From NCBI GenBank assembly GCA_010206225.2, contig VIQU02000020.1:167-64166 (forward strand): a stretch of 64,000 nt of DNA, given 5' to 3'. Under the pieces are notes generated by a model. That model saw only the letters and a list, made by a program, of their open reading frames with translations. It was not told where the DNA came from and did not search any database. Position numbers and translations under genes: made by a program. The stretch comes from Lachnospiraceae bacterium MD308 (GTDB lineage: Bacteria; Bacillota; Clostridia; Lachnospirales; Lachnospiraceae). Every line of letters begins with the position of its first letter. Positions within the stretch are counted from its first letter, which is position 1. Positions 43,625 through 52,700 of the stretch are shown here, piece by piece.

Positions 43625-44788
43625 ATGACGAAGGAGATTACTACTATGCAGGAGATTAAGTGTCCCAATTGCGGAGAGGTTTTTGCAGTGGATGAGTCAG
43701 GATATGCCCGGATTCTTCAGCAGGTCAGGGATAAAGAATTTGAAAAAGAGCTTAAACGCCGGGAAGATGATCTTGCCGGGATGAAAGAGAGCGAGCTGAA
43801 GCTTGCGAGAATGGAGCAAAAGGAAGAATTTAACAAGCTGCTTTCTTCGAAAGAGGCTGCGATATTTGAAAAGGAAAAAGAGATTTCTAAAAAGGAAGCG
43901 GAGATTGAAAAGCTGAGGGGACAGTTGTCAAATAAGGCGACGGAAAGTGAACTGAAGGCGCAGTCCATACAAAGACAGTATGAGGAAAGACTGAAGCTTA
44001 AGGATGAGCAGATTGAATATTACAAGGACTTCAAGGCAAGACAATCTACGAAAATGGTAGGTGAGAGCCTTGAGCAGCACTGCCTGACACAGTTTAATTC
44101 TCTGAGGATGACTGCATTTCCCAATGCTTACTTTGAAAAGGATAACGATGCGAGGTCGGGAAGCAAAGGCGATTTCATCTTCAGAGAAGAGGTAGATGGA
44201 GTGGAATTTATATCCATTATGTTTGAGATGAAAAATGAGATGGATGAGACTGCTACCAAGCATAAGAATGAGGACTTTTTTAAAGAACTTGACAAGGATC
44301 GGCGAGAAAAGAAGTGTGAGTATGCTGTGATGGTCTCCTTGCTTGAGATTGATAACGAGCTTTATAATAACGGAATCGTAGATGTTTCTTACAAATATGA
44401 GAAAATGTATGTGATCCGTCCTCAGTTTTTCATCCCGATGATAACCCTGTTAAGGAATGCAGCTCTGAATTCACTGCAATACAGGAAGGAACTAGAGGCG
44501 GCAAAGCACCAGCAGATTGACGTTCTTCATTTTGAAGAAAATATGAATGCCTTTAAAGAAGGATTTGCCCGTAATTACAGGATAGCAAGTAATAAATTTA
44601 AGACAGCTATCGAAGAGATCGATAAGACTATCTCACATTTGCAAAAGACAAAAGAGGCGCTGCTTTCCTCGGAGAATAATCTCCGTCTTGCCAATAATAA
44701 AGCAGAGGATCTGAGTATTAAAAGACTGACAAAAAATGCGCCGTCGGTGAAAGAGATGTTTGATGAACTGGATGTGAACGATGGTTAA
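43625..44788 (+). CDS. DUF2130 protein
   Basis: A 387-residue protein. N-terminal zinc-ribbon-like CPNCGEVF, a long Glu/Lys-rich coiled coil (about 25-145), then the DUF2130 domain (KMVGESLEQHCLTQFNSLRM, ARSGSKGDFIFRE, FEMKNEMDETATKHKNEDFF, DKDRREKKCEYAVMVSLLE). The D...FEMKNE arrangement resembles a PD-(D/E)XK nuclease fold. Function unknown. ATG at 43625 follows AGGAGAAGGAG. Monocistronic as far as can be seen. Confidence 0.9.
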   Translation: MTKEITTMQEIKCPNCGEVFAVDESGYARILQQVRDKEFEKELKRREDDLAGMKESELKLARMEQKEEFNKLLSSKEAAIFEKEKEISKKEAEIEKLRGQLSNKATESELKAQSIQRQYEERLKLKDEQIEYYKDFKARQSTKMVGESLEQHCLTQFNSLRMTAFPNAYFEKDNDARSGSKGDFIFREEVDGVEFISIMFEMKNEMDETATKHKNEDFFKELDKDRREKKCEYAVMVSLLEIDNELYNNGIVDVSYKYEKMYVIRPQFFIPMITLLRNAALNSLQYRKELEAAKHQQIDVLHFEENMNAFKEGFARNYRIASNKFKTAIEEIDKTISHLQKTKEALLSSENNLRLANNKAEDLSIKRLTKNAPSVKEMFDELDVNDG

Positions 44789-44819
44789 ATTTGATGAGCG
44801 CTATTTAACTCTGGTTCAA

Positions 44820-44848
44820 TTGTGAAAGTTCTGATTATTTGATATAAT
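44820..44848 (+). promoter_or_regulatory. sigma-A-type promoter of the HTH-TPR regulator gene
   Basis: TTGTGA (44820-44825), 17-base spacer, perfect TATAAT (44843-44848), 44 bp ahead of the start codon. Confidence 0.65.
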
Positions 44849-44892
44849 TAAATCAGCAAAGGCCAATGCAATAAACGAAGAGGAGATAGTAT

Positions 44893-45924
44893 ATGCAGTT
44901 AGGCGAAGTGATCAGAACATACAGAAAAAGTAAAAGTATGACGCAGGAGGAGATGGCGTACAGGCTCGGAGTAACCGCTTCAGCAGTGAACAAATGGGAG
45001 AAAGGTAATTCACTTCCTGATATTATGCTGTTGGCTCCGATTGCAAGGTTACTTAATATTTCATTAGATACGTTATTGTCTTTTCAGGAGGAGCTGACGG
45101 AGAGTGAAATTAACGAAATTGTCTGTGAGGTGCAACGGCAATTAAAAGAAGAGACATATGATGAGGCATTTTGCTGGGCGAAGAAAAGGCTTGAGCAGTA
45201 TCCCAATTGCGAGCAGTTGATCTGGCAGTTGGCGGTGGTTCTTGATGCTCATCGTTTGTTTCAGAATATTCCTGTTAATCAGGATTATGATGAGTATCTG
45301 TGCTCATTATATGTCCGTGTGCAAAACAGTGAGGATGAGGTGATGCGCAGCAGAGCGGCAGATTCCTTGTTCGGCTTTTATATGCGGAGGGAACAGTATG
45401 ACAAAGCAGAAGAGTGTCTGAAATATTTTCCCGAACAGAATCCGGAGAGAAAAAGAAAGCAGGCGCAGCTTTACAGCGAGACAGATCGGCTGCAGGAGGC
45501 CCATAAAGTGTATGAGGAACTGCTGTTTTCGGGGTATCAGATGCTGAGTGTGACACTTAACGGGATGTACAGGCTGGCAATGCGGGAAAATGACATGGAG
45601 AGAGCGCATATGCTTGCCGCAAAGCAGGAAGAAGTGGCAGCGTGTTTTGAAATGGGAAAATATTACGAGGTTTCAGGCAGGCTTGACATAGCCACATCCT
45701 TGCGGGATGCAGGGGCTATCGTGGAGATAGCCAAGGAGATGATCTCCAGCGTGGAAGAGATTGACAGCTTTCAAAAATCTCCGCTTTATGAGCATATGGA
45801 GTTCAAAAAAATAAGTGAAGAATTTAAGGCGGAATTGAAAGAAAACCTGCTTCAGTGTTTCCGGGACGAAGAGAGCTATGGCTTTTTGAAAGATCATAAG
45901 GAATGGCAGGAGTTATTGTTATAA
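44893..45924 (+). CDS. Xre-type HTH regulator with TPR-like helical domain
   Basis: A 343-residue protein. Residues 1-65 are a HTH_3 domain (LGEVIRTYRKSKSMTQEEMA, VTASAVNKWEKGNSLPDI, LLAPIARLLNISLDTLL). The remaining 280 residues are alpha-helical with TPR-like repeats (YDEAFCWAKKRLEQYPNCEQ, YDKAEECLKYFPEQNPERKR). Many Lachnospiraceae have several such regulators; ligands are not known. It converges on the MgtC-like gene with a 6-bp overlap. Confidence 0.88.
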   Translation: MQLGEVIRTYRKSKSMTQEEMAYRLGVTASAVNKWEKGNSLPDIMLLAPIARLLNISLDTLLSFQEELTESEINEIVCEVQRQLKEETYDEAFCWAKKRLEQYPNCEQLIWQLAVVLDAHRLFQNIPVNQDYDEYLCSLYVRVQNSEDEVMRSRAADSLFGFYMRREQYDKAEECLKYFPEQNPERKRKQAQLYSETDRLQEAHKVYEELLFSGYQMLSVTLNGMYRLAMRENDMERAHMLAAKQEEVAACFEMGKYYEVSGRLDIATSLRDAGAIVEIAKEMISSVEEIDSFQKSPLYEHMEFKKISEEFKAELKENLLQCFRDEESYGFLKDHKEWQELLL

Positions 45925-46644
45925 TTCTTCTACAAACAGAACACCTTTTTCATGTGCCAGAACTTCAATCATCTCTGTGTGGGTACGGTTTTCTTCGCTG
46001 GAGACGGTTACAATATAGCTGAGCGCCCGTTGTTTGCCGTCAGGATCGTGCCAGCTGTAGCCTCTGCTGATCTGGATATTATGTACTTCAATCTGGTGGT
46101 CTTTGGCATATTGCAGAAATTCGCTGAAGCCGCCTTTCTTTGTGTTGTATTCGATATAAAGATCCAGATATCTTGACTTTTTGCGAAGCCAGATGTCAAA
46201 TTTTAAAAGACCTGATACGGTAAATGCAATTGCGATTCCGCCAAAAATCGCACCCTCATAGAAGCCGATCCCGATTGCAAGACCACTGCAGGCCGCTGTC
46301 CACAGACCGGCTGCAGTGGTGATCCCCATAATCTTATTTCTGCCGGTCAATACGATCGTCCCGGCGCCTAAAAAACCGACTCCGCTGATCACCTGTGCGC
46401 CGAGCCGCACAGGATCTCCAGTCTGATAGGTGATATATACATACTGATTCGTCATCATAACTAGAGCTGAACCAAGGCATACTAAGATATAAGTACGAAG
46501 CCCTGCCGGACGGTTCTTCTTGCCGCGCTCAATTCCGAGAATGCCTCCAACAAGAACAGACAGGCAGATTCTGAGCAGAATTGACGCGTGATTCAAATCT
46601 CTGAGATGAACCATCGTATTTTCTAAAAAATTCCATCCGTTCAT
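45919..46644 (-). CDS. MgtC/SapB-family membrane protein
   Basis: A 241-residue protein with four to five membrane segments and the MgtC signature: LVGGILGIERGKKNRPAGLRT, YILVCLGSALVM, GVGFLGAGTIV, GITTAAGLWTAACSGLAIG. The C-terminal 85 residues are a soluble ACT-like domain, as in longer family members. Linked in other bacteria to magnesium homeostasis and ATP-synthase inhibition; here the role is not shown. Preceded by AAGGGGAAAG. Confidence 0.9.
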   Translation of the reverse strand: MNGWNFLENTMVHLRDLNHASILLRICLSVLVGGILGIERGKKNRPAGLRTYILVCLGSALVMMTNQYVYITYQTGDPVRLGAQVISGVGFLGAGTIVLTGRNKIMGITTAAGLWTAACSGLAIGIGFYEGAIFGGIAIAFTVSGLLKFDIWLRKKSRYLDLYIEYNTKKGGFSEFLQYAKDHQIEVHNIQISRGYSWHDPDGKQRALSYIVTVSSEENRTHTEMIEVLAHEKGVLFVEEL

Positions 46645-46787
46645 GTTGGCTTTCCCCTTTTCTTTCGCAGATTTCTTCCTAAAAACTTTAGTAAAGCATT
46701 AATACATTTGCTGAAATACTCTATTTAATTTATAGCATGAATTTCCGTATAAAACAAGAATAAGCAAAAAGAATAAAGAATCAATTT

Positions 46788-46823
46788 ATGTGTCTTGTCA
46801 TATGTAAATATATATGCTATACT
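46788..46823 (+). promoter_or_regulatory. promoter and candidate NiaR operator upstream of nadA
   Basis: TTGTCA (46795-46800), 17-base spacer, TATACT (46818-46823). The -35 region is embedded in ATGTGTCTTGTCATATGT, which resembles the TGTCTTGaCA-type words reported for niacin repressor NiaR. A niaR gene closes this operon, so autoregulation by niacin is likely. Confidence 0.6.
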
Positions 46824-46871
46824 GTGCCGGGATATTAGAAATCGTTATGATTTTATAGGAGGATTATAAAG

Positions 46872-47777
46872 ATGACGATCACGGAGGAGATACAGGCTCT
46901 GAAGAAAGAGAAAAATGCAGTGATTCTGGCACATTACTATGTGGAGCCTCAAGTACAGGAAATTGCGGATTACATAGGTGATTCTTATTATCTGAGCAAA
47001 GTGGCTTCAGAGACTGGAGCGGGGACGATTGTATTCTGTGGCGTGTCTTTTATGGGGGAGAGCGCGAAAGCTCTGAATCCAGAAAAGATTGTGCTCATGC
47101 CGGATATCAGTGCGGACTGCCCTATGGCGCACATGGCAGACACAGAGACCATTAAAAACATGCGCGAAAAATATGAGGATCTGGCAGTGGTATGCTACAT
47201 TAATTCTACGGCGGAACTCAAAAGGCACTCAGACGTGTGCGTAACATCTGCAAATGCGGTTAAGATAGTGAAAGCGCTCCCTAATAAGAATATATTTTTC
47301 ATTCCAGACAGGAATCTTGCACATTTTATCGCAGATCAGATACCTGAGAAGAATTTTATTTATAATGAAGGGTATTGCCCAACTCACGATAAGATGCAGA
47401 CTGAAGAGATGCAGAAAGCGAAATCAGAACATCCGGACGCGAAAGTGCTGGCCCATCCAGAATGCCCGAAGACAGTGCTTCAGCTGGCTGATTATGTGGG
47501 CAGTACGTCCGGTATAATAAAATATGCAACAGAAAGCAAGGATATGGAATTTATAATCTGTACAGAGGAAGGAGTTTCTTATGAGCTTACGCAGAGGAAT
47601 CCCGATAAAAAATTCTACTTTACGGATACACTTCCGGTCTGTCCGGATATGAAGCTGATCACGCTTAAGAAGGTGCTTCATGTGTTAAAGACCAAAGATA
47701 ATGAAGTGCATATGGACTCCGGACTTGCACAAGAGACAAGGCGGCCGCTTAATAGGATGCTGGAGCTTGCAAAATAG
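46872..47777 (+). CDS. nadA: quinolinate synthase A
   Basis: A 301-residue [4Fe-4S] enzyme that condenses iminoaspartate with dihydroxyacetone phosphate to quinolinate. Motifs: VILAHYYVEPQVQEIADYIG, DSYYLS, cysteine ligands in VFCGVSFMGESAK and NEGYCPTH and in AHPECP, and TEEGVSYELTQRNPDK. Preceded by TAGGAGG. First gene of nadA-nadB-nadC-niaR. Confidence 0.95.
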   Translation: MTITEEIQALKKEKNAVILAHYYVEPQVQEIADYIGDSYYLSKVASETGAGTIVFCGVSFMGESAKALNPEKIVLMPDISADCPMAHMADTETIKNMREKYEDLAVVCYINSTAELKRHSDVCVTSANAVKIVKALPNKNIFFIPDRNLAHFIADQIPEKNFIYNEGYCPTHDKMQTEEMQKAKSEHPDAKVLAHPECPKTVLQLADYVGSTSGIIKYATESKDMEFIICTEEGVSYELTQRNPDKKFYFTDTLPVCPDMKLITLKKVLHVLKTKDNEVHMDSGLAQETRRPLNRMLELAK

Positions 47778-47794
47778 CGGCGGGGGATGGTAAG

Positions 47795-48955
47795 ATGGAT
47801 AAAGAGACGGATGTAGTAATTGCAGGAACAGGTGTAGGGGGGCTTTTTACGGCCTTGAATCTTCCTAGGGATATACAGATTGTTATGATAACAAAGTCAG
47901 ACCTTAAGAGCAGTGATTCCTTTCTTGCGCAGGGCGGTATATGTGTCATGCGGGATGAGGAGGACTATGACGGGTATTTTGAAGATACTATGCGGGCCGG
48001 ACATTATGAGAACCGGAAAGAGTCTGTGGATATTATGCTGCGCGGTTCCAGAGAAGTCATTGATGCGCTGGTAGGATATGGGGTGGAGTTCGCCAGAGAG
48101 AATGGTGAGTTTCTATATACGAGAGAAGGAGCGCATTCAAGACCACGGATTCTGTTCCATGAGGACATTACCGGAGAAGAAATTACAAGCAAGCTTCTGG
48201 CAGGGGTAAAGAGATGTCCGAACATAACGATTTACGAATATACAACAATGACAGATATTATAGAAGAAGATGGCATGTGCCGTGGAATCATGGTGCGGAC
48301 AAAAGAGAATGAGCAATTTAGTATTCTTGCTCAAAATACTGTTCTGGCAACGGGAGGAATCGGCGGACGTTATCAGCACTCCACAAATTTCCCGCACCTG
48401 ACGGGAGATGCACTGGATATTGCCAAGGAGCATAATATTCGTATGGAGAACATGGATTATGTACAGTTCCATCCGACGACACTTTATTCGGAAAAGCCCG
48501 GGCGAAGATTCCTGATTTCCGAGTCGGTGCGGGGAGAAGGCGCTGTGCTTTATAATAAGAAGAAAGAACGGTTTGTTAATGAGCTGCTTCCAAGGGATGT
48601 GGTGGCGGAAGCAATCCGCCGGCAGATGAAAGAGGATGGGACGGATTATGTGTGGCTGTCTATGGAATATATTGAAAAAGAGGTCATTTTAAATCATTTT
48701 CCCCATATCTATAAGCACTGTCTGGAGGAAGGGTATGATGTAACATGCGAATGTATTCCGGTAGTCCCGGCACAGCATTATTTTATGGGAGGAATCTGGG
48801 TGGATTCGGACAGCCAGACTTCTATGAAACAATTGTTTGCAGTAGGAGAGACAAGCTGTAACGGCGTGCACGGAGCGAACCGGCTGGCGAGCAATTCTCT
48901 GTTAGAGAGTCTTGTGTTTGCAAAACGTGCGGCGGAAAAGATAAAAGATAAATAG
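47795..48955 (+). CDS. nadB: L-aspartate oxidase, short form
   Basis: A 386-residue FAD enzyme that makes iminoaspartate for NadA. Dinucleotide fold VIAGTGVGGLFTALNL, then SSDSFLAQGGI, FHEDITGEEITSKL, LATGGIGGRYQHSTN, FHPTTLYSE and SVRGEGAVLYN, with the His/Arg substrate residues of the succinate-dehydrogenase flavoprotein family. It ends after the FAD-binding core (GVHGANRLASNSLLESLVFA) and lacks the C-terminal helical domain of the 430-530-residue proteins, a form common in Clostridia. Confidence 0.93.
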   Translation: MDKETDVVIAGTGVGGLFTALNLPRDIQIVMITKSDLKSSDSFLAQGGICVMRDEEDYDGYFEDTMRAGHYENRKESVDIMLRGSREVIDALVGYGVEFARENGEFLYTREGAHSRPRILFHEDITGEEITSKLLAGVKRCPNITIYEYTTMTDIIEEDGMCRGIMVRTKENEQFSILAQNTVLATGGIGGRYQHSTNFPHLTGDALDIAKEHNIRMENMDYVQFHPTTLYSEKPGRRFLISESVRGEGAVLYNKKKERFVNELLPRDVVAEAIRRQMKEDGTDYVWLSMEYIEKEVILNHFPHIYKHCLEEGYDVTCECIPVVPAQHYFMGGIWVDSDSQTSMKQLFAVGETSCNGVHGANRLASNSLLESLVFAKRAAEKIKDK

Positions 48956-48980
48956 AAGCAAAGGAAGGAGCGGATTTCTG

Positions 48981-49832
48981 ATGAATGATATTACAATGCG
49001 TCTGCAGGCAGACCACCTGATTATGGAGGCGCTGAAGGAAGATATTTCCAGCGAGGATGTCACGACGAATTCTGTGATGAAAGAGGCGGCGGCAGGCGAG
49101 GTGGAGCTGATCTGTAAACAAGACGGGATCATAGCAGGACTGGAGGTATTTCGGAGAGTCTTTGAACTGCTAGATGAAAAAACAGAGATCACATTTTGCT
49201 GTAAAGACGGTGACGCGGTGACGAAGGGGCAGAAAATGGGACTCCTTAAGGGTGATATCCGTGTGCTGCTTTCCGGAGAGAGGGTGGCGCTTAATTACCT
49301 GCAGAGAATGAGCGGGATTGCTACCTATACCCATTCTTTAGCAAAGCTTCTGGAGGGAAGTAAGACAAAGCTTTTGGATACGAGGAAGACGACGCCGAAT
49401 ATGCGTATTTTTGAAAAATATGCGGTGCGCGTGGGAGGCGGCTACAATCACCGCTACAACCTTTCCGACGGGGTGCTTTTAAAGGACAACCACATCGGGG
49501 CGGCGGGCAGCGTGACGAAGGCTGTCGAGATGGCGAAGGCTTATGCGCCCTTTGTCCGCAAGATTGAGGTGGAGACGGAGAATCTTGATATGGTGAAAGA
49601 GGCCGTGGAGGCGGGCGCAGATATTATCATGCTTGACAATATGTCACCGGAGGAGATGCGTAAGGCTATTGCGTTGATTGACGGGCGGGCTGAGACGGAG
49701 TGCTCGGGAAATGTGACGAAGGAAAATATTGACAGGCTTACTTCCCTTGGGGTTGATTATATTTCCAGCGGGGCGCTGACCCATTCTGCACCGATACTGG
49801 ATATTTCGCTGAAAAACCTTCACGCGGTTTAG
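48981..49832 (+). CDS. nadC: nicotinate-nucleotide pyrophosphorylase (quinolinate phosphoribosyltransferase)
   Basis: A 283-residue enzyme converting quinolinate and PRPP to nicotinate mononucleotide. Motifs: ALKEDISSEDVTTNS, GERVALNYLQRMSGIATYTH, LLDTRKTTPNMRIFEKYAVR, GGGYNHRYNLSDGVLLKDNH, IEVETENLD, IIMLDNMSPEEM. All are family-typical. Third gene of the NAD operon. Confidence 0.95.
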   Translation: MNDITMRLQADHLIMEALKEDISSEDVTTNSVMKEAAAGEVELICKQDGIIAGLEVFRRVFELLDEKTEITFCCKDGDAVTKGQKMGLLKGDIRVLLSGERVALNYLQRMSGIATYTHSLAKLLEGSKTKLLDTRKTTPNMRIFEKYAVRVGGGYNHRYNLSDGVLLKDNHIGAAGSVTKAVEMAKAYAPFVRKIEVETENLDMVKEAVEAGADIIMLDNMSPEEMRKAIALIDGRAETECSGNVTKENIDRLTSLGVDYISSGALTHSAPILDISLKNLHAV

Positions 49833-49847
49833 GAAAGGGGCAGTTAT

Positions 49848-50405
49848 ATGACGAAAATGGAACGGAGACGGGAGATTGTCCGGATTATCCGTGAGAGCAG
49901 GGAGCCGGTTCCGGCGAAGGAACTGGCAAGACTCTGCGATGTGAGCCGTCAGGTGATCGTGCAGGATATGGCGCTTATCCGCGAGGCGGGAATTGATATC
50001 ATCGCTACGAACCGGGGATATATCGTAAATACTCCTCATGCAGTGCAGCGGGTGTTCAAAGTGAGTCACACGGATGAGCAGATGGAGGATGAGCTGTGTG
50101 CGATCGTTGACCTTGGTGGGAAAGTGGTGAACGTCATGATAAACCACCGGGTCTACGGGCGGATGGAGGCGCGCCTTGATATCAACTCCCGGAAGAAGGT
50201 GACGGAGTTTATTGAAAATATCCGGCTCGGGAAGTCAAGCCCTCTTAAAAATATCACTTCGAATTATCATTATCATACCGTTGAGGCGGAGAATGAAGAG
50301 ATTCTTAACGGCATCGAGGATGTGCTGCGAGAGAAAGGGTATCTGGTGGAGGAGACGAAAAAGCAGAGGGATAGATTGTTTATTGGAGAAATTAGGGGTA
50401 GTTGA
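49848..50405 (+). CDS. niaR: niacin-responsive transcriptional repressor NiaR (HTH plus 3H domain)
   Basis: A 185-residue protein. N-terminal HTH_11 (RREIVRIIRESREPVPAKEL, DVSRQVIVQDMALIREAG) and a C-terminal 3H domain with the histidines that give the name (HTDEQMEDELCAIVD, INHRVYGRMEARLDINSRKK, NYHYHTVEAENEEIL). In Firmicutes NiaR represses NAD biosynthesis and niacin uptake when niacin is bound. Cotranscribed with nadABC. Confidence 0.92.
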   Translation: MTKMERRREIVRIIRESREPVPAKELARLCDVSRQVIVQDMALIREAGIDIIATNRGYIVNTPHAVQRVFKVSHTDEQMEDELCAIVDLGGKVVNVMINHRVYGRMEARLDINSRKKVTEFIENIRLGKSSPLKNITSNYHYHTVEAENEEILNGIEDVLREKGYLVEETKKQRDRLFIGEIRGS

Positions 50406-50794
50406 AACGAAACGTTTTATTGCAGTGATTAACAGAAAAAACATTTTGCAGAAAATAAAGTTAGTTTCGCTATAACAGAAGTTAAAATCGAACGCATGCT
50501 ATTGATTTCCGGAAAAGAAACTTTCATTCAAAGAACTCGAAAAAAGCATAGCGCTGGCACAGTCTACGACAGTGGGAGAATGTTGCTGTAAAGATGCCGA
50601 AACGGCAAGGCTTGATGTGGAAGTCAGGACTGTAGAGCGATATTTAAATGAAGATCAGTAATAAAACATCGTAGCTTGTGGTCTTTGATTTTCATGCTTT
50701 TTTAGATATTTCTATGGTTACGGTTGATAGCCCTGCAGCTAAAACTTTGCGCCGGGTTATGCTGGATATCAAATAAGGTCAGGAGGGGTTTGCA
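50406..50794. other. 389-bp gap with possible gene debris
   Basis: Two short open stretches without start codons: one around 50525-50662 ending VRTVERYLNEDQ, one around 50680-50777 reading FDFHAFLDISMVTVDSPAAK and ending RRVMLDIK. Both look protein-like but are not recognised. The region also should contain the promoter for the thioredoxin operon; none is convincing. Confidence 0.3.
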
Positions 50795-51364
50795 ATGAAA
50801 AAATTGACAGTATTATTTTTAAGCTTTTTGCTTTGCTTTTGCATGTGTGCATGCGGCCAGAAAAAAGAGGAGGCCGTGGAGGAGAAGAAAGCCGTGACGG
50901 AATCCGTGACAGAGGAATCCGACGTTTCAGAGGCTATGCCCGAATTTTCGGTGAAAGACCTTGAGGGCAATACGGTTACGAATGATATATTCTCACAGGC
51001 GGACATTACGGTGGTGAATTTCTGGGCGACCTACTGCAGCCCGTGTATTAATGAGATGCCCGAGCTTAATGAATGGTCAGAGTCCATGCCGGAGAATGTC
51101 CAGATCATAGGCATCGCGGCGGATGTGCCGTCGGAGGATTCCGACCAGTACGCCCTAGCGCAGCAGGTTGTGGAAAAGACAGGCGTGAAATTTGTGAATC
51201 TATTGGCGGGAGAGGAATTTAATCCTCTTATCCGGGAGATTGTCGGGGTTCCTACTACATTTTTTGTGGACAGCGAAGGGAAGTTTGTGGGCAGCCCGAT
51301 TGTCGGCGTGGACGTGGCAGGATATAAGAGTTTTGTGGAGGGGTATCTTGATGCATTGGAGTAA
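50795..51364 (+). CDS. TlpA-like thioredoxin lipoprotein
   Basis: A 189-residue exported protein. Signal peptide with lipobox CMCAC, a Glu/Lys-rich linker (24-45), then an AhpC-TSA/Redoxin domain with active site FWATYCSPCINEMPEL (CSPC), the cis-Pro loop VGVPTTFFVDSEG and GKFVGS. It would carry out thiol-disulfide exchange outside the membrane. The two following genes, a CXXC micro-membrane protein and a membrane Fe-S protein, overlap or abut and probably form an electron path across the membrane. Confidence 0.92.
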   Translation: MKKLTVLFLSFLLCFCMCACGQKKEEAVEEKKAVTESVTEESDVSEAMPEFSVKDLEGNTVTNDIFSQADITVVNFWATYCSPCINEMPELNEWSESMPENVQIIGIAADVPSEDSDQYALAQQVVEKTGVKFVNLLAGEEFNPLIREIVGVPTTFFVDSEGKFVGSPIVGVDVAGYKSFVEGYLDALE

Positions 51365-51512
51365 AACCTTGAACCAGAAAAAACAGGTGGTTCATGCGCT
51401 TGTCTCGCTGGCCGCGGCCTGCATGATGGTGTGGGGAATTTACCGGGGCGAGGTGGCTGTCGTCCTTGGAAAGGCGGTCAATGTCTGCCTGGAATGCATC
51501 GGATTGGGGTAA
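51351..51512 (+). CDS. CD1871A-family small CXXC membrane protein
   Basis: A 53-residue protein with one membrane segment (VVHALVSLAAACMMVWGIY) and a C-terminal CLEC motif (CXXC). Start at 51351 lies inside the end of the thioredoxin gene with GGAGGGG upstream. Matches in size and layout the CXXC-motif proteins found between TlpA-like and NapH-like genes in Clostridia. Role presumably in passing electrons or thiols across the membrane. Confidence 0.8.
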   Translation: MHWSKTLNQKKQVVHALVSLAAACMMVWGIYRGEVAVVLGKAVNVCLECIGLG

Positions 51513-51516
51513 GCAT

Positions 51517-52353
51517 ATGAGAATCAGTCAGGAAGTAAAAAGGAAAATCATTCAGATTGCCGCATTTGGCTATTCCAACACATATCTTCGCAATTTTGCC
51601 GGCGGGCAGCTCTATAAGGGTAGATGGAAACAATTCTGCAATCCGGGGATGAACTGCTATTCCTGCCCGGCGGCAAGGCTCTCCTGCCCCATCGGCGCCA
51701 TGCAGGCGGTGGGCGGCGCGATGAATTTTAATATAAGCTTTTATGTGACAGGGTTTGTACTGGCGGTGGGAGTCGTATTTGGAAGGGCGGTATGCGGCTA
51801 TATCTGCCCGTTCGGATTGATACAGGAATTATTATATAAGATACCGTCGCCGAAGAGAAAGCTTTGGAAGGGATTTACCTATGTGAAATATGTCCTTCTG
51901 GTCTTTTTTGTCCTGCTGTTCCCGGTATTGATTACAAATGAGCTGGGGATGGGAGCGCCCGCATACTGCGAGTACATCTGCCCGGTAGGAACGCTGGAGG
52001 GAGGACTGCCCTTGCTCGCCACCCATCCAGAGCTTAGAAAGGTCATCGGCACACTGTTTTCCGTAAAGGCAGTTATCCTTGTGCTGACGCTGATAGGATG
52101 TGTCGTCATCTGCCGCTTTTTTTGCAAGGTGATGTGCCCGCTTGGAGCCATCTACGGCATCCTGAATAAGATCAGCATTTACCACATGGAAGTGGATAAA
52201 GAAAGATGTATCTCCTGCGGGAAATGCCGTGGGGTGTGCCCGATGGATGTTGACCCCGTAAACACGCCGGATTCCGCCGAGTGCATCCGCTGCGGGAAAT
52301 GTACGGTGAGCTGTCCTGAGAACGTACTCTCGCTTAGGTTTCGTGCAGAGTGA
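51517..52353 (+). CDS. membrane 4Fe-4S protein, NapH/CcoG-like
   Basis: A 278-residue protein with about four membrane segments and several cysteine motifs: NCYSCPAARLSCPIGA, CGYICPFGLI, YCEYICPVGTLEGG, CKVMCPLGAI, and a C-terminal double 4Fe-4S ferredoxin domain (CISCGKCRGVCPMDVDP, CIRCGKCTVSCPENVLS). Such proteins move electrons between quinone or ferredoxin and a periplasmic partner; here the partner is likely the CD1871A-like protein and TlpA-like lipoprotein. Confidence 0.9.
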   Translation: MRISQEVKRKIIQIAAFGYSNTYLRNFAGGQLYKGRWKQFCNPGMNCYSCPAARLSCPIGAMQAVGGAMNFNISFYVTGFVLAVGVVFGRAVCGYICPFGLIQELLYKIPSPKRKLWKGFTYVKYVLLVFFVLLFPVLITNELGMGAPAYCEYICPVGTLEGGLPLLATHPELRKVIGTLFSVKAVILVLTLIGCVVICRFFCKVMCPLGAIYGILNKISIYHMEVDKERCISCGKCRGVCPMDVDPVNTPDSAECIRCGKCTVSCPENVLSLRFRAE

Positions 52354-52700
52354 TTTTGAGAATGTTGTGAACCGTGAAAGATGATTTTTACATAGTAAAA
52401 CGTGTTCCGAATAGGAGCAGGGCAGAAAATTATGGATTGACAGGACGGAAGAAATGGCTAATTATTAATAATTAAGAAATGGGTTTTCACCGTACATCTT
52501 GTTACGGCTTGCTCGTTTCTTTTTTATTGCCAGAATATCATACAGATATTTTCTGCCATTTTCAGCATGGTTAATCAGAAGACGGGCATGGAAGATATTG
52601 TATCTGACAAGCGATAGAAAAAGCGACGAGGTTAAAAAGTTACAGAAAAAAGATGATAGAATTATTAAAAAGATAACTCCAAATATGATAGAAAGGAATA
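52354..52700. other. 347-bp gap, junk next to a truncated gene
   Basis: No intact gene. A plus-strand frame at 52499-52726 has a plausible-looking end (KSDEVKKLQKKDDRIIKKI) but no ribosome binding site and no recognisable family. Sequence around 52480-52530 has a small inverted repeat (CCGTA and TACGG). The region is probably the scar of the event that removed the 5' part of the rhodanese gene. Confidence 0.3.

Noticed and set aside
52440-52540. Small RNA or terminator at the CCGTA/TACGG inverted repeat
   Set aside because: Stem is only five base pairs, has no T-run, and lies in a scar region.
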